Shown piece by piece: positions 33,318 through 45,345 of a stretch of DNA of 64,000 nt. Every line of letters starts with the position of its first letter. The first letter of the stretch is position 1. The position numbers and the translations under genes were made by a program. Under the pieces are notes generated by a model. That model saw only the letters and a program-made list of their open reading frames with translations, had not been told where the DNA came from and did not search any database. The stretch comes from Paracentrotus lividus (lineage: Eukaryota; Echinodermata; Echinoidea; Camarodonta; Echinidae). The DNA lies in the NCBI GenBank assembly GCA_940671915.1, contig CALNVZ010003426.1, positions 11,215,500 to 11,279,499 of the forward strand, read 5' to 3'.

Positions 33318-33385
33318 AGAGAGAGAGGAGAGAGAAAAGGGGTAAGAGAGAGAGAGAGAGACAAGACAGACAGAGAGAGCGAGTA
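33256..33385. repeat. (GA)n microsatellite
   Basis: Long interrupted GAGAGA tract with GACAGACA at its right end; it accounts for the repetitive open frames here. Confidence 0.95.
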
Positions 33386-33880
33386 ATTGAGAGTATAGGT
33401 GTGTATAAATTTATGTGTCTGTAATTTAAACACCACGTGTATATTGAAATAACTACAATAATGTATTGGAATTAATGAAATCATTTATTCAAGTCAGAAT
33501 TATATTGCATCGAAAAAAGAAGCCCATTTACATTTCTTCATCAATCAAAATATTACATGCACATCAAAGTGAAACACATTTTTTTTTTGCATATTAGTAT
33601 CTATATCAATTCATAAATTGGTCAAGTTTTTTGTTTTTTCAAAATTATATATTTAAACAAGTATATTAGAGTGTTTATTTTGAAATAAAAAGAATGAAAG
33701 CTTAACTACGGCTATTTTAAACAGATTTATGCAGACATAAAGTAATTATGTACAAAGGTAAAACACAAATTTAATTATATTTTTACGAAAGAGGTGGCTA
33801 GTAATAAAAACAAATGATAGCTTTAGATAGAAACATAATTATTGCTAAAATAAATTCACACTTGGAAAGTTCTTTCATTT

Positions 33881-33886
33881 TTTATT
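33881..33886 (-). terminator. Possible polyadenylation signal of the tetraspanin gene
   Basis: AATAAA on the minus strand about 550 bp beyond the stop codon. If used, the foldback MITE at 33940-34079 would lie in the 3' untranslated region. Weak evidence. Confidence 0.3.
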
Positions 33887-33939
33887 TATCTTTCTCATTC
33901 CTCAATGTGAAATGCGCCGTATCGAAATATAATTGTTGT

Positions 33940-34079
33940 GGGGGGCATTTCATCAAAGGACTTGTCGGACATTTTATCCGACAAATTTGCTCTCAGCCAA
34001 TCAGATGCAAGCATTTCAGTAGCTTATAACACTTTGTCGGATAAAATGTCTGACAATTCCTTTGATGAAATGCTCCCCT
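33940..34079. mobile_element. Short foldback MITE, copy 2
   Basis: The ends GGGGGCATTTCATCAAAGGA and TCCTTTGATGAAATGCTCCC are inverted, with an inner pair around GTCGGACATTTTATCCGACA. Shares CTCTCAGCCAATCAGATGCA with 22578-22704. Confidence 0.78.
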
Positions 34080-34432
34080 GTATTCACGTTTACAAGTTAT
34101 AAATAGAACTGCCTGAATAGATCTTTCAGATTCGTTTTTAGAATAATAAGATTGGTATCCTTTTAGGTCAACAAGCTAAGTTTTTGCTTAGATATCAAAA
34201 CCGTCAACATGGTCAAAAAGTAAAAACCTAAATGGTTAATGTGCGTCACAACAAATCAATCTTATTAGAATTATTTGGAATTGTTGGAATTTGAATGTTG
34301 CGAGTGTTGTATTATTCGTAGTCATGCAGTCCCACGGTGTCTTTAATCTTGAGTTTGAACGCCATTTTACGTTCTGGCTGGCGTACGACTCTGTGATTGG
34401 CCAATTCCAGTTGGAAGACACACCCTCTCTCA

Positions 34433-34492
34433 TTAATATTTATATTCATCAATAGCGCTAATCACGCAGCACGAGACCCACATGGCTATAAC
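34433..34492 (-). CDS. Tetraspanin exon 7 (residues 228-246, stop)
   Basis: 19 codons plus TAA, VIAMWVSCCVISAIDEYKY, preceded by acceptor ttacag. It completes TM4 and the short cytosolic tail with the usual juxtamembrane CC pair (likely palmitoylated by analogy). The exon is too short to be seen as an open frame; it was found by extending TM4 in phase 0. Confidence 0.88.
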   Translation of the reverse strand, partial: VIAMWVSCCVISAIDEYKY

Positions 34493-34758
34493 CTGTAATT
34501 AAAAATGTAAAACAAAAATAAATAAATTAGAATCACAATGAAGTAATATCCACTGTGGTAAGAAAGAAACAAAGAAAGAAAGATTCATAATTATTTAATT
34601 AGTCAATATCAAAGAACATCGAAAATTGGCCTCCACTGGCAGCAAACAAAGTATACACAATATAATAATAATATAAGAACAATACAAATCAAATTGCAGG
34701 AACAATACCAATACTTAAATATATAGTATAATAGTATACAACAACAACAATGCACACT

Positions 34759-34792
<34 letters not shown>

Positions 34793-37632
34793 AAAGAAAA
34801 AAGGCAGGTCGGATTATCCAAGACATACTTGAAATCAACGTGTTTTTTTTTTCTTCTTTTTTTAAGAAGACATGTTCAGCATGAGCCAAAAATAAACAAA
34901 CTGAAAACTTTTGCCAAAGGCCCTTGAATCATGAATTATATTGTTACATTTGTCGATAAAATTATTCTTTTTATAACATGTTTAACTATATCGTTATCTT
35001 GAAGTTGTTTTAATGAGTTGGAAATGTATTAAGAAGTATATCAAAACAAAATGATAGGAAAGCGACATAAAACTATAAAGTGACAAAGCAGAGGCAGATG
35101 CATGATATCAATTCCACACAATTAAACGTAATGCAAATGATTTAAAACATATATACATGCATTTGGTGAAATGAGTGAATAAGCTTTTTGAAAAGATAAT
35201 ATACCTAACATATCTCTTTGGCTGAAAGTTTAAGCATATTCTCCCTTCTCTATTCCACTAATAACACAGCAAGCAAAGATCATCGTCAAAATCTGTGATT
35301 TGAGAAAGATATTAGGGGGAAAGAAAATTAACAGAAGATCGATGATAAAGGTACAAATGATATCTTTAATTTGTCTGTCAAAAGTTTTGATTCTATGAAA
35401 CAGTTAACATTCCCATGCGCCGTATCCTCTTTTTCATTCAAAGACAGATAGGCTGCAACGCTGGCAGGACAGATTACGGGATTAAAGGAAACCAATACCC
35501 ATGGAAATAATCACTTTCTTAGGAAAGAGCATAATGAGAGGAGCAATTTAAAAAAAGTTTCATCAAAATCGGTTATAAAATAAGAGAGTTATGGAAGTTT
35601 GAAAAGTCTCGTTTTACCTTCTATGGGGATCCTCAAATTGGCAACATCGGCTTCAAAATGGCCGATTTTATGGACAACTCTCCATTTGTTTTGTACACAA
35701 ATTTTCAGATTTTCCCCATTTTCTTTCAAAATATGACTTACCTCATTCTGAGCTCAACATATGTCGTGTGAAATATATTTTTCCCTGACATATTTTGAAC
35801 TCACAAGTAAATAAGACATATTTTCAAAGAAAATGGGGAAAATCTGAAAATTTGTGTACAAAACAAATGGAGAGTTGTCCATAAAATCGGCCATTTTGAA
35901 GCCAATGTTGCCAGTTTGAGGATCCCCATAGAAGGTAAAACGAGACTTTTCAAACTTCCATAACTTTCTTATTTTATAACCGATTTTGATGAAACTTTTT
36001 TTGAATTGCTCCTCTGATTGTGCTCTTTCTTATAATAATTAGTATTTCCTTGGATATTGGTCCCCTTTAAAGGGAAAATTCACATTGGAATTTAAGTGGT
36101 TAAAATGCATCAAAATAAAAGAAAATATCAGTGAATGTTTGAGGAAAATCCAACAGAGAATAACGAAGTTATGCATATTCAAGTTTTGATTAAGTGACTT
36201 TAACTTTAATAGTTTTTTTTTGCGCTTTTCAGGATCTTCGTCAATTTGAGTGTTTCTGAATCTGGTAAAATGCTTATGGAATGACTGCAATGGCGGACAT
36301 CATGCATTATGAATCATGGATTTTGAATAGAAAATGATCGTATACATGTACATAGGGAAGGAAAAGGGCTGCATGAAATTGCTGGCTTTAGCGATTTTTC
36401 TATAATGATGCTTGCCTTTGGTTTCTTTGATATTGATCTTTAAAACGGTTCTACTTGGTTGTTTAGCCCACTTATCACACAGCACGCAAATACCATAACG
36501 AGGATCTGTTGGAAGAAGTTCCGAAGAAAATAAAGGAGACATGGGGGCACACATCCGAATTTAAAATGCAATCGTTTATGTCGTTGATGAAAGCCCCCTC
36601 CCCCTAAAAAAAAGCAGAAGCTTGTTTGCCGTTCCTTGGTAAAAACATACGTATTTTAAAACTTTAGCAAAAACTGAGCAGAAAGTGGCAAGCAAGGCAA
36701 CATTTTTATAGGGATTTCAAAACACAGTAGCTAGAATGTTAAACTTGGAAGCACATATACATCGACAACGAAAACTTGTTTAGAAAAAAAATGTATAAAA
36801 AAGCGACCCGCCATTTTCCCAAGTTTTGGGTAGTGGGGGAAAAAAACAATCAAGTATATATTTCAATTATTATTACTATTATCATTATTTTTTAATTTAT
36901 TAATTTTTTTTAATGGGGGAAGGTGGGGGGGGGGGGGGGGGAGGGGCTAGCTAAATGATTATGGTACATTTTTAATTTGGTAAGTAGGGTTTTTATATAT
37001 CGTGGAATATATGGGATTTGTCTGATTTGGTTATATGTATTGCCTGATTAATTCATTAAGCGACAAATTCAATAACTGATTGACTGAGTATAAGTGAGTG
37101 AAACATGGGATCGTTTCAAACATTCGTTTATGAATATGAGTGACATATAATATCTTACCTCGAATACAAGAAGAGCAAGGCAGACAGCTCCGATGATGAG
37201 GTAATTATCTTGAATTGTATCAATTGAAGCTTCGACACAACCCTGTCAATAGCAATGTTTGGAACGACAGAGAGAAAAAAAAAAATCAACAATTTGGCCA
37301 ATTCACCTTATTTTTTTCGTCATTTCCAATTTATTAAATATTTATACAATACAAAATTCAGAAACATAATACATCATTCCATAGGCTACATCATAAAACG
37401 GGTATTGCGTGAAATATATAAGTCGAATACATTTGTTTGCTTTGGTCCTCTAATGATGGCATAATATTATTATATTATTTTTTTTTTTAACAGCTGTATA
37501 GTAATGTCATCTATTTCTAGCTGAAATTAAAAAATGATATAATTGACAATTGCCTTCTCAAGAATAAACAAATCACATTAACTTTTCTTTAATTATGTTA
37601 ATTTTGAACAAGCGTTTTTTTGTTTTGTTTTA

Positions 37633-37663
<31 letters not shown>

Positions 37664-39495
37664 TTTATAGAAAAGGGGTTTTGGGGCGTACCTCTTAGTT
37701 AGCTATGCAGCTACACCACTGGAAATAAAATATTCATAACTCACCATGCTGTATACCAAGGATGGATTGGTTGGGTTGCCCTTGGTACCGGCCTGGCAAA
37801 GAGCAGTTGATGCCCCATCGACGCAGCATGACTCGGGCACAGCCAGATTACTTGGGAAATTAACCGAGTTCTTGTAGTCTGCGTATCCCATAGCTCCACA
37901 GCAGTCAAACTATAATTAATTATGATATTATGATATATCGTTTTAATTCAATTGCAATGGTTATATTTTCAACACGAACTATATCATTTGACGATTATTA
38001 CGAGCGTGCTTCACACTTTGAATGTAAAGGTTAGAACCTTTAAACTTAACCTTTAACCTTAAAGCTTATAAACCTGTAGGGTTATATTTGTGTATTGCAA
38101 ACAGAAAGGTTATGCAGGAACATTTTACCCCTTCGTGAAATTTATTCAAATATCTTCTTTTTTTTTTTTTTTTTCCTTTTTTTGTTTGTTTTTGTTTTTG
38201 TTTTAAATATGTTTTATTTTTTTCCAACAAATCAACATAACAATCAATAAACGTACATTGTACTCATACTGCAAAGATAATTGTTCATAAAACAAATCAT
38301 AATATCAAGTATATCACTGTCCATTTTAAAATTACAGCAAGGTTCAACAAAATTTTTACTCCATTGAATCACATAAAACATTATTTATGAAAAATGAAAG
38401 AATTATATAAGAAAAAAGGGAAACTGGTTATAATCATCGATTAGCACACGAATATATAATCAGACCATCTAAATAGGGGTAGGTTATGATTCGCGTTTTC
38501 AACTTCACAAACAAGATATCATATCATGTTGTGCAGGGCCTGCTGCGAGAAGATCTAGAGTTATCAGAACTGACGTGGCTACCCTGGGTAAATAAAACGA
38601 TACTAGTAGGCTATTATTATCATTATTATTAGTTCTTATGTCTTGATGCTATACTGGCGTAAATTTCTGAACATAAAGATAGTGTATGATTATGATCTAT
38701 GGTTTTTCGCATTCAAATAAGACCCACATGGTAGTATTTCTAGTAAATAGGGCCTATGAATACTCTTGTTAAAGGAAGATTGGAAATGCGGCATGATACT
38801 TACTCCATTTTGAACACCATCAATAGATTCCTTAGAAGCATCGGTATTGGGATATGTGTTGTTGATTGTGGCAGTCATTCCTTCTATCATACTCGCTTCT
38901 AGCTGTAAATTTATAATGAAATAAAAAAATAAAACTTACACTTGAACTCATTGTATTGGTATGATATCTAATGCTACAGTCACACAGACACTTACGTTAT
39001 GTTACGTCCAGTTGCGTCCAAAAATCATTTTCTTTTCTTCGGATCCCCACGGATGCTTACCCGTCATAGTTAGCAGTAGAAATATTGATAATTTCGTTCA
39101 TCCAGTAAAACAATGAAATACATAAGAAATGATAGAATAGAAGATGAAATAAGATTACAACAACACAAACGTATCTATACGTAAGTGTCTGTGTGACTGT
39201 AGCATAATATTTACCCCCTGCGTGTCCCTTTCACTCGACTGTTGTATAAAACTGTTATCTACTCAACAATCATAATAATCCCTTTGTGTATTATCGATTC
39301 ATCAAATTAGTTACGTGTCCGACGAACTATTGCAATCACTCGACCATCTTCTTTCACTCTCTGTCCTCCCTCTCTCGCTCTGTCTCTCACGCACACGCAC
39401 ACGCACACACACGCATACACACATTAGGCATACCACACGATCTGTAATTTCTTCCATTATTCAATTTCTTCTGAGACTCATAGAACTCTCATTTA

Positions 39496-39544
<49 letters not shown>

Positions 39545-41746
39545 CCGCACCCACCCCCCACACACACACGGTATACATCTACAACCACCAACAAACACAC
39601 ACATATACCCCATACATACACAACAAACTTACCAATGTAACACCCACACCCACGCCCACACTAGCACCCTCACACACATTTACCACATCATATCCCATGT
39701 AGAGCTTACCTCATCATCATACACAAATGCAAGGACTCCTGCTGTGATCTCCAAGCAGATGATGAGCACCATGAAGAAGAAATACTATTGATGGATAAAA
39801 TATAGAAAATATGTTACCTACATGTATATATTACCTGAAACTCTCCTGCAATCGAATTTTAATTTATTAAACAAAGCATTTTTTTTAATTGGCTGAATTA
39901 TCTGTAAATACATGTTGAATGATACTTTGGATGACTTCTTTACACAGTAATTTGTCAATGAAGTTATCATCATCACTATTAGCATCATTGTCAATATGTG
40001 CGGCACAATTGAATAGCCTGCGATCCATCATTTAGAATTATCACAGTGCAGTACAATATTTATTATCACTTAATAAATCATCAATAAGCACAATCGTCAT
40101 TGTAATCCTCAACGAATTTATCACCTTCATCATCATCATCAACAACAGCATCGTTGTCATCATAATGATCATCGATTACTATCATCACCATCATATAAAT
40201 CATAATTGGTATCAACATCCTTATTATGGCCAAATTATCTCCAAATTCATCATTTTTGTCTGCACTGACATAATTATCACCATACGACGAGTATCAAGAA
40301 TACTCTACGCTCGTACCATCCATATTTTAAAAACTTACCAATTTGAGAAGGAAAGTTCCCTCTTTGAGTGCTCCACAGCATCCACAAAACCCGACCAAAA
40401 AGATGAAACACCCCACCCCTATCGTCACACCAGTTACTATCAATATCGAATCCTCAGCAAATAGATCCGTGTAGTCTTGCTGCCGGGCAGTGATCCATGA
40501 CCCAATAGAGATGAGCACGATACCAGCAGCCTGTTAGTCAAGACCAAAAACATAGACAGTATGCAAATGAAACTACACTGTAAAAAATATATGTATTTTT
40601 ACAGCAAATTTACAGAGAAATACAAAATATACATCAGGAGTAAGACATTTGTTCCATTTTAACCAAATACGTATGCTTTAAAACTCTAATGATGTTTTCC
40701 TTCTCTTTCATCAATTCTTAAGGGAGAAATTTACAGCAATTACATTTTTGCAATTACATTTTTGTATGGCGACTCTGCTGACATCACTTTGCTGTATTTT
40801 TTCTGTATTTTTTTTTAACAATGTAGCTAAAGTTAGTGAGATGAAAAAAAAAAGTTCTCTATATTTTATGCACATGTAGGATACATAGGCCTTCGTAGAA
40901 AAAAGAGATAATTATGAAATTTCAGCTGTTTGTCCATAATCATTGTTTTCATTTTGAAAACAATCATATCTTAAGTGCAAAGGCAGATAGAATCACTTAA
41001 CCTTGACCTCATGGGTAACATACAAATTCAGAGGTACCAACTCAAAGCTGTGCACCATTTGTATAATGAATCATTATCAGTTAATATAACAATCATACAT
41101 GGACATGCACAATTCAATAGATTATACGAACAAATTTTTGAAGAGGTCGTGAGATACAGCACCGACATGATAGCTTGATATAAATTTAGATTCAGCCCAT
41201 AAACATTTGAATCGTAAAAAGTAAAGCAAATCAAATACAAGAATATACATGGAGGGGCAAAATAAAAGATCACCTACATGCAAAAGTGAGGGAGGTGAAG
41301 GGGAAGATATTTTCAAGCTATAATCGGAGTAATGTTAGACTTACATATATTGTCCCATATCACATTAATAATGCATAACTTAATAAATCCAATACGATCA
41401 ATAGATGTTGACTGCAATTATTATAAAGTACAAAAACACTTTACATGGCAAGCTCATTACATCGAAAGTTCTAGTTAAAAAAAAATCAATATCTGCCTAA
41501 TAATTTTGATTAAAAATGCAGATGGATGTTATTTTTTTTATGTAATAGAACTGAAATGACAGTTAATAATATTTAATTTTATTTCTAACCATTTTGTTTT
41601 CAATATATTGATTAAAACCAATCAATCAATGATCAAATAAGTGAGTAGATGAAACACTAAGTAATCAATAGTTCACTTACCCAAACACAGAAGTTCAAGA
41701 TGAACAAGAAAAGCTTAGCAATCTTAGGTCCACATCCAGCCACCAT
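34433..41746 (-). CDS. Tetraspanin, 7 coding exons (whole span)
   Basis: Four-pass membrane scaffold that organises partner proteins in tetraspanin-enriched microdomains at the plasma membrane or in endosomes. Seven exons, all joined in phase 0, give 246 residues, the usual family length. TM1 about 10-35; small loop; TM2 ending GFCGCCGALKEG (the family's polar/CCGxxKE signature); TM3 from YFFFMVLIICLEITAGVLAF; large loop about 108-207 with the diagnostic CCG (147-149), PESCC (172-173) and two more cysteines (182, 201), so six cysteines; TM4 from YLIIGAVCLALLVFE; short tail CCVISAIDEYKY. One sequon, NNT, at about residue 125. The start is MVAGCGPKIAKLFLF at 41746. The large loop resembles the CD63/CD9/CD151 group, but I cannot name an orthologue. 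The gene is convergent with PTDSS2 and has an upstream non-coding exon. Confidence 0.95.
34759..34797. repeat. Poly-A tract
   Basis: Uninterrupted A run of about 30, then AAAAGAAAAG. Confidence 0.9.
35482..36070. mobile_element. Long foldback element, copy 2 (in tetraspanin intron)
   Basis: Almost perfect inverted arms of about 260-280 bp around a short centre near 35780. The left arm contains TCTATGGGGATCCTCAAATT and the right arm its complement with few changes. Ends TTAAAGGAAACCAATA and TATTGGTCCCCTTTAA. Being in an intron, it should be transcribed into a long hairpin RNA. Confidence 0.82.
36915..36950. repeat. Poly-G tract
   Basis: A GGGGGAAGGTGGGG... run of more than 15 G; also a candidate quadruplex or a sequencing weak spot. 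Confidence 0.85.
37159..37242 (-). CDS. Tetraspanin exon 6 (residues 200-227)
   Basis: 28 codons, GCVEASIDTIQDNYLIIGAV then CLALLVFE: the last loop cysteine and TM4. Acceptor gacag, donor GAG|GTAAGA. Confidence 0.93.
37745..37909 (-). CDS. Tetraspanin exon 5 (residues 145-199)
   Basis: 55 codons opening with FDCCGAMGYADYK, then VPESCCVDG and ALCQAG: the cysteine core of the large loop. Donor ATG|GTGAGT. Confidence 0.94.
38804..38902 (-). CDS. Tetraspanin exon 4 (residues 112-144)
   Basis: 33 codons, LEASMIEGMTATINNTYPNT then DASKESIDGVQNG: the first part of the large extracellular loop, with one N-glycosylation sequon. Acceptor ttacag, donor GGA|GTAAGT. Confidence 0.92.
38969..39207. mobile_element. 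TIR element in tetraspanin intron 3
   Basis: Left ATGCTACAGTCACACAGACA...CTTACG and right CGTAAGTGTCTGTGTGACTG...TAGCAT are perfect inverted ends of about 27 bp. Non-coding inside. Confidence 0.75.
39385..39640. repeat. (AC)n microsatellite region
   Basis: Several CA tracts, the longest about 38 bp (39500-39537). The long open frame here is repeat translation. Confidence 0.95.
39710..39784 (-). CDS. Tetraspanin exon 3 (residues 87-111)
   Basis: 25 codons encoding TM3, YFFFMVLIICLEITAGVLAF then VYDDE. Acceptor aatag, donor GAG|GTAAGC. Confidence 0.93.
40339..40530 (-). CDS. Tetraspanin exon 2 (residues 23-86)
   Basis: 64 codons: AAGIVLISIGSWITARQQDY, the small loop, then TM2 with VGCFIFLVGFCGCCGALKEG. 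Donor TTG|GTAAGT, acceptor aacag. Confidence 0.95.
40573..40826. mobile_element. Small TIR element in tetraspanin intron 1
   Basis: Left CTACACTGTAAAAAATA and right TTTTTTAACAATGTAG are imperfect inverted ends; AT-rich body with repeated TTTACAG/CTGTATTTTT motifs. Tentative. Confidence 0.45.
41681..41746 (-). CDS. Tetraspanin exon 1 (residues 1-22)
   Basis: MVAGCGPKIAKLFLFILNFC then VW; donor TGG|GTAAGT. The ATG lies 14-16 bases after a splice acceptor (polypyrimidine tract then ATAG), so the 5' untranslated region is split by an intron. Confidence 0.93.
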
Positions 41747-42668
41747 TGTGATTTAGTTCTCTCTATAAAAAAAAGAAGAAAAAAAGAGGCATTAAAGAGA
41801 GAATAAGTTAACCATAAGCATTGCAATTAGATAGACTTGTACGCTTTTAATATATTTCGTAACACCTCAATCTATAGGCCTACAAAACGCAGTAAAAGCA
41901 ACATGTAGCCGGATTTAGAGACCGTCCCGTATCTGCAATCTATTTGAATTATTCCCCAACTCTTTAGATCCTGGAACCATTTTGAGTTCGTATAATTAAA
42001 CTTATGTACATGATGTAATTAAAATAATGCAGTCGTCAAAGGTTCAACGTAATAATTAGAAATTATAACAAAAACGCTAAACGAATAACTTCACCTTAGC
42101 AAAGTATGTATGAAGTTATAAGTCGTCATGCAATGCATCAAATACACATCTATTTGGGATGAATAATAATTACGTCGGTATTCGGTCCGTCCAATATTAG
42201 CCCACGCACCAGTTAATCATTAATAGCAAATAAGGCTTAATTGGTCTTTTTGTATTCTCAAAATGTATGTTGTTTCCAAAGGCACACACATTATATGAAT
42301 TAGTTAATCTTAATACCAATTTTCTTGTAAGGTTTCTGTTACCTAAAATGGTGCACTATCCGAAAAATATCATAATAATTTTGGAAACATTATTTCAATA
42401 AAAAATTGAGTACTATTGTGAAATTTTGAGAAATAGATTTCAATGTAATGTAGACAAAATAGCGGAATGCCATAATGAGGGAGTATCAAAATTACTGTTA
42501 CTTTGAGACTATTTTGAAATAAAATTGAAATGGATAAGATTGACAATTTTATTGAAATAGGTGCATTTTCAAACCTTTCCGATTTCCCCACTTTTTTGGG
42601 GGGTTGACATTTTCAAATAATAGAAGTTATAATAGCAACGGAAATGTTTTACTTTCTCAAAACTACTC

Positions 42669-42765
42669 ATACAGTCTGTATAAGAATGGTACAGTCAGGT
42701 AAAAAATAATTTAGGTATGAAATCTTCTCAAATGATGTGTGTATGTGGTACCAAATTAACGCCAA
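42669..42765. mobile_element. Fragment of the CAGTCTGT TA-type MITE
   Basis: ACAGTCTGTATAAGAATGGT and the following 70 bp (GGTATGAAATCTTCTC, GTGGTACCAAAT) match one end of the element at 58805-59218 (inverted). Other end not seen. Confidence 0.6.
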
Positions 42766-43485
42766 AATATTTCGATAAAAAACAAACAAACAAACAAACA
42801 AAACAAAACAAAAAACAAACTAGGAGCCACATAAACACATTGTAGAATTTGCAGGGGAAAAGAATCATTTGAAAAAATATATACTTTTCGGCTTTCGATT
42901 GAATCAATTCTTTCTTCACTTCATATCATGTTTTTTTTACTAATGATAATAATAACAGATCCGTATAAAGCACCCTTCCTGATAAATCTGCTCAAGGTGC
43001 TCTAAAAAAGTACTAGTCAAAATAGTAAAAGTATAACTCAAAAGAGAAAAAAAAAGTACTGCATAATTATTACGAATCTTGGAAAGGTAATGTGGTTTTA
43101 AGGGTTAGGAGTCGAGTGAGACGAGTTGGAGAGTCGAGTCCATGTCTGAAATTTGTCGAGGGAAAAATATTACCCGGACCGTGTCGTAAAGACCCCGAAA
43201 TATAAATGACGTGTTACGTGGAAACTAGGAATTCGGGACGACACGCCCTTGACTAGTTACGTAACCGCCAGTGCCTAACCCCAGTATGTCAATAATATCA
43301 TGTTGTTCAGAGGGATTAGTAATGTGTCTTCATTAGCAGAGCATGTTAATTAATAACCAAACTCTACTTCAACTATCTACTGATTGCTAATTTCATTGGT
43401 ATGCTTATTTAGCGCACTGTGCACCGTTTGGATCAATGGCTTTTCCGGGCATAAAAAAAACTCCTTTTAAAAAAAGTTTAACTTT

Positions 43486-43530
43486 TTATAGTCGATGTCG
43501 TATGGTATATATATATATATATATTATGAA
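43486..43530. repeat. (AT)n tract
   Basis: Simple TATATATA run in the long 5' intron of the tetraspanin gene. The rest of that intron (41763-45285) holds only the 42669 and 44465 elements and AAT-rich repeats. Confidence 0.8.
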
Positions 43531-44464
43531 TGTATAATATAGGAATATTATTTCCATTGTGCAATACACACGATTTCCTTTTGGTAAAAATAAGTAGGAC
43601 CTAATATTAAGTAAAGTTAGGCAGTCAAGCAGAAGAAATTCGTACAAACTCTCTCCATTGCGTGCATTTATTGGGTTGCATGAAAAAAAAGCCACTCTCC
43701 CTTTATTATGTTTAGTAACAATCAAAGATATACATTATGTAGAGTTTCGGTTTGCCTAATATTATTGTTCTTTGATTGGAATTCCAATAAGTGTATAAAG
43801 TATAATTGCAGTTATATCCTTTATACATTTCGAATATTCAATGGTGATCAACCTTTCCAGATAATGTTCTTACTTTTTACAACTGTATGCCCTTTTAATT
43901 ATTTTGCTGGACGTTTTGCCAAGGAAAATGTATATATCTTCTTATGCTTTCCTTTGTCTTAATTTCAGTTACCCTAGCTTCACTCTATTTATTGTGATTT
44001 TCACCAACACAGCCATGATACATTTAAGCTCTATAAAATATTAATCGCGAAGGTCAAACCTAAAAATAAATTTTTGTTAAACTTTGATAAAATAATAATA
44101 ATAATAATAATATTTAGCAATACCAATGCGCCTTACATGTTTACAGAAATAATTATTTTTAAATCGCAAGTAAGTTAAATGTCTAGAAAACAAAATACAT
44201 TGATATCATACACTATACAAAGTAAACTTACAAATTAACACATACAATATGTAAATAAACATTATAAACAAAAGAACAAAAAAATAATAGTGAAGGTTTA
44301 AAGGAAAATGACGTTGATAATGTTATAATAGCGTCGCTTGAGAGATGTTTTCCGATATATTGTGAAATGTAAATTTCATAAACTGCCATTTATTCAGAAT
44401 TTTTTTTTATTACTCTACTTGCGCATTCGATATATCATCAGTCATCATATTTTATACAAATGTA

Positions 44465-44924
44465 TTAAAGGGATGCAGTAACATTGAATGATATTCAAAT
44501 CCATTTTATTCGATTTAGCGTATTTTGCCAACATAATTATAAATACTTAGGTCAGTCTGGTATCTCTTCAAAATTGCATGCTAATTGCTTGCTTTACCTT
44601 CGAGATATCAATGATTTCATACTCAAATTTTATACACCAACACCGGATGGTTTATAAAACCATGTGCTTTTGCACATAGCACAAAATACACCTATTTCCT
44701 GTTGTATAGTACCCGTCTCTAGTGGGCTGGTGAGCAAGCAGCAGAGGGTACTTGTGTTCGGCTGTATGCTTGGCATTGTTTGTTACACTGTTTTAAGGTA
44801 GTAAATGACTTCCATTTGAACTGAAACTTTCAGTAATATAGTTTGTTTTCACTGTTGGAACAATATAATTTTATTAATCTTGATCTGATTGCTCTTGTTT
44901 TTGAAAGTTACTAAATCCCTTTAA
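44465..44924. mobile_element. TTAA-ended element (TTAAAGGGATGCAGTAACATT), copy 2
   Basis: Homologue of 20633-21070 with the same ends (TTAAAGGGATGCAGTAACAT; AGTTACTAAATCCCTTTAA) and colinear body, slightly longer. It sits in the 5'-UTR intron of the tetraspanin gene. Confidence 0.78.
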
Positions 44925-45285
44925 ATTAACATCTTACTTCTTTAATAACCACGCAAAGTGTAATTCATGGAACTTACTATACACTGAATATTGCAGAGCA
45001 GGTGATAAAAACGTCACAGAATTTAAAATCAAATTATCTAATTATTTGATGGATTTTATCTGGTTGGACGTCTCTCACCCCATTCGATCATTTTGCCTGG
45101 TTATTCCATTGCTTTTCCAAAAACATCGAATTTCTATTCACATTAATATACATCAACATGCATATAATGTGCTATACCCGCGATTAAACGAGACATACAC
45201 ACATAACACACATACAGATCAACATTCTCAAATATCATTGATTGTCAAGAATTATAAAAATGATAAAACTTTTAAAAAGACTTAC

Positions 45286-45345
45286 CTTGATTTCGCGATT
45301 TGAAAAGAAGTTAACAAGACTGCCTTAGCCCAGTGGTGTGAAGTG
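45286..45345 (-). other. Non-coding first exon of the tetraspanin gene (3' end at 45286)
   Basis: On the minus strand GCGAAATCAAG|GTAAGT is a good donor, and an acceptor (polypyrimidine, ATAG) lies just before the tetraspanin ATG. The upstream limit (transcription start) is a guess. The stretch 45345-45900 would hold the promoter; no recognised core motif. Confidence 0.45.

Larger units (their letters stand above)
26111..34432. other. Intergenic region between convergent genes
   Basis: No gene recognised. It holds the 3' untranslated sequence of PTDSS2 (extent unknown) and the inverted-repeat elements listed separately. Other stretches (26640-27390, 27670-28820, 30110-30660, 31640-32870, 33400-33935) are plain AT-rich DNA in which I see nothing. 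Confidence 0.6.
34493..37158. other. Tetraspanin intron 6
   Basis: Contains a long poly-A tract (34759-34797), the long foldback element at 35482-36070, a poly-G tract (about 36919-36942) and plain AT-rich DNA. No further coding exon seen. Confidence 0.7.

Noticed and set aside
33221-33484. Opposing open frames of RE/LS repeats
   Set aside because: Translation of the GA microsatellite.
39315-39791. 158-codon plus-strand frame
   Set aside because: Mostly translation of an AC microsatellite, antisense to tetraspanin exon 3.
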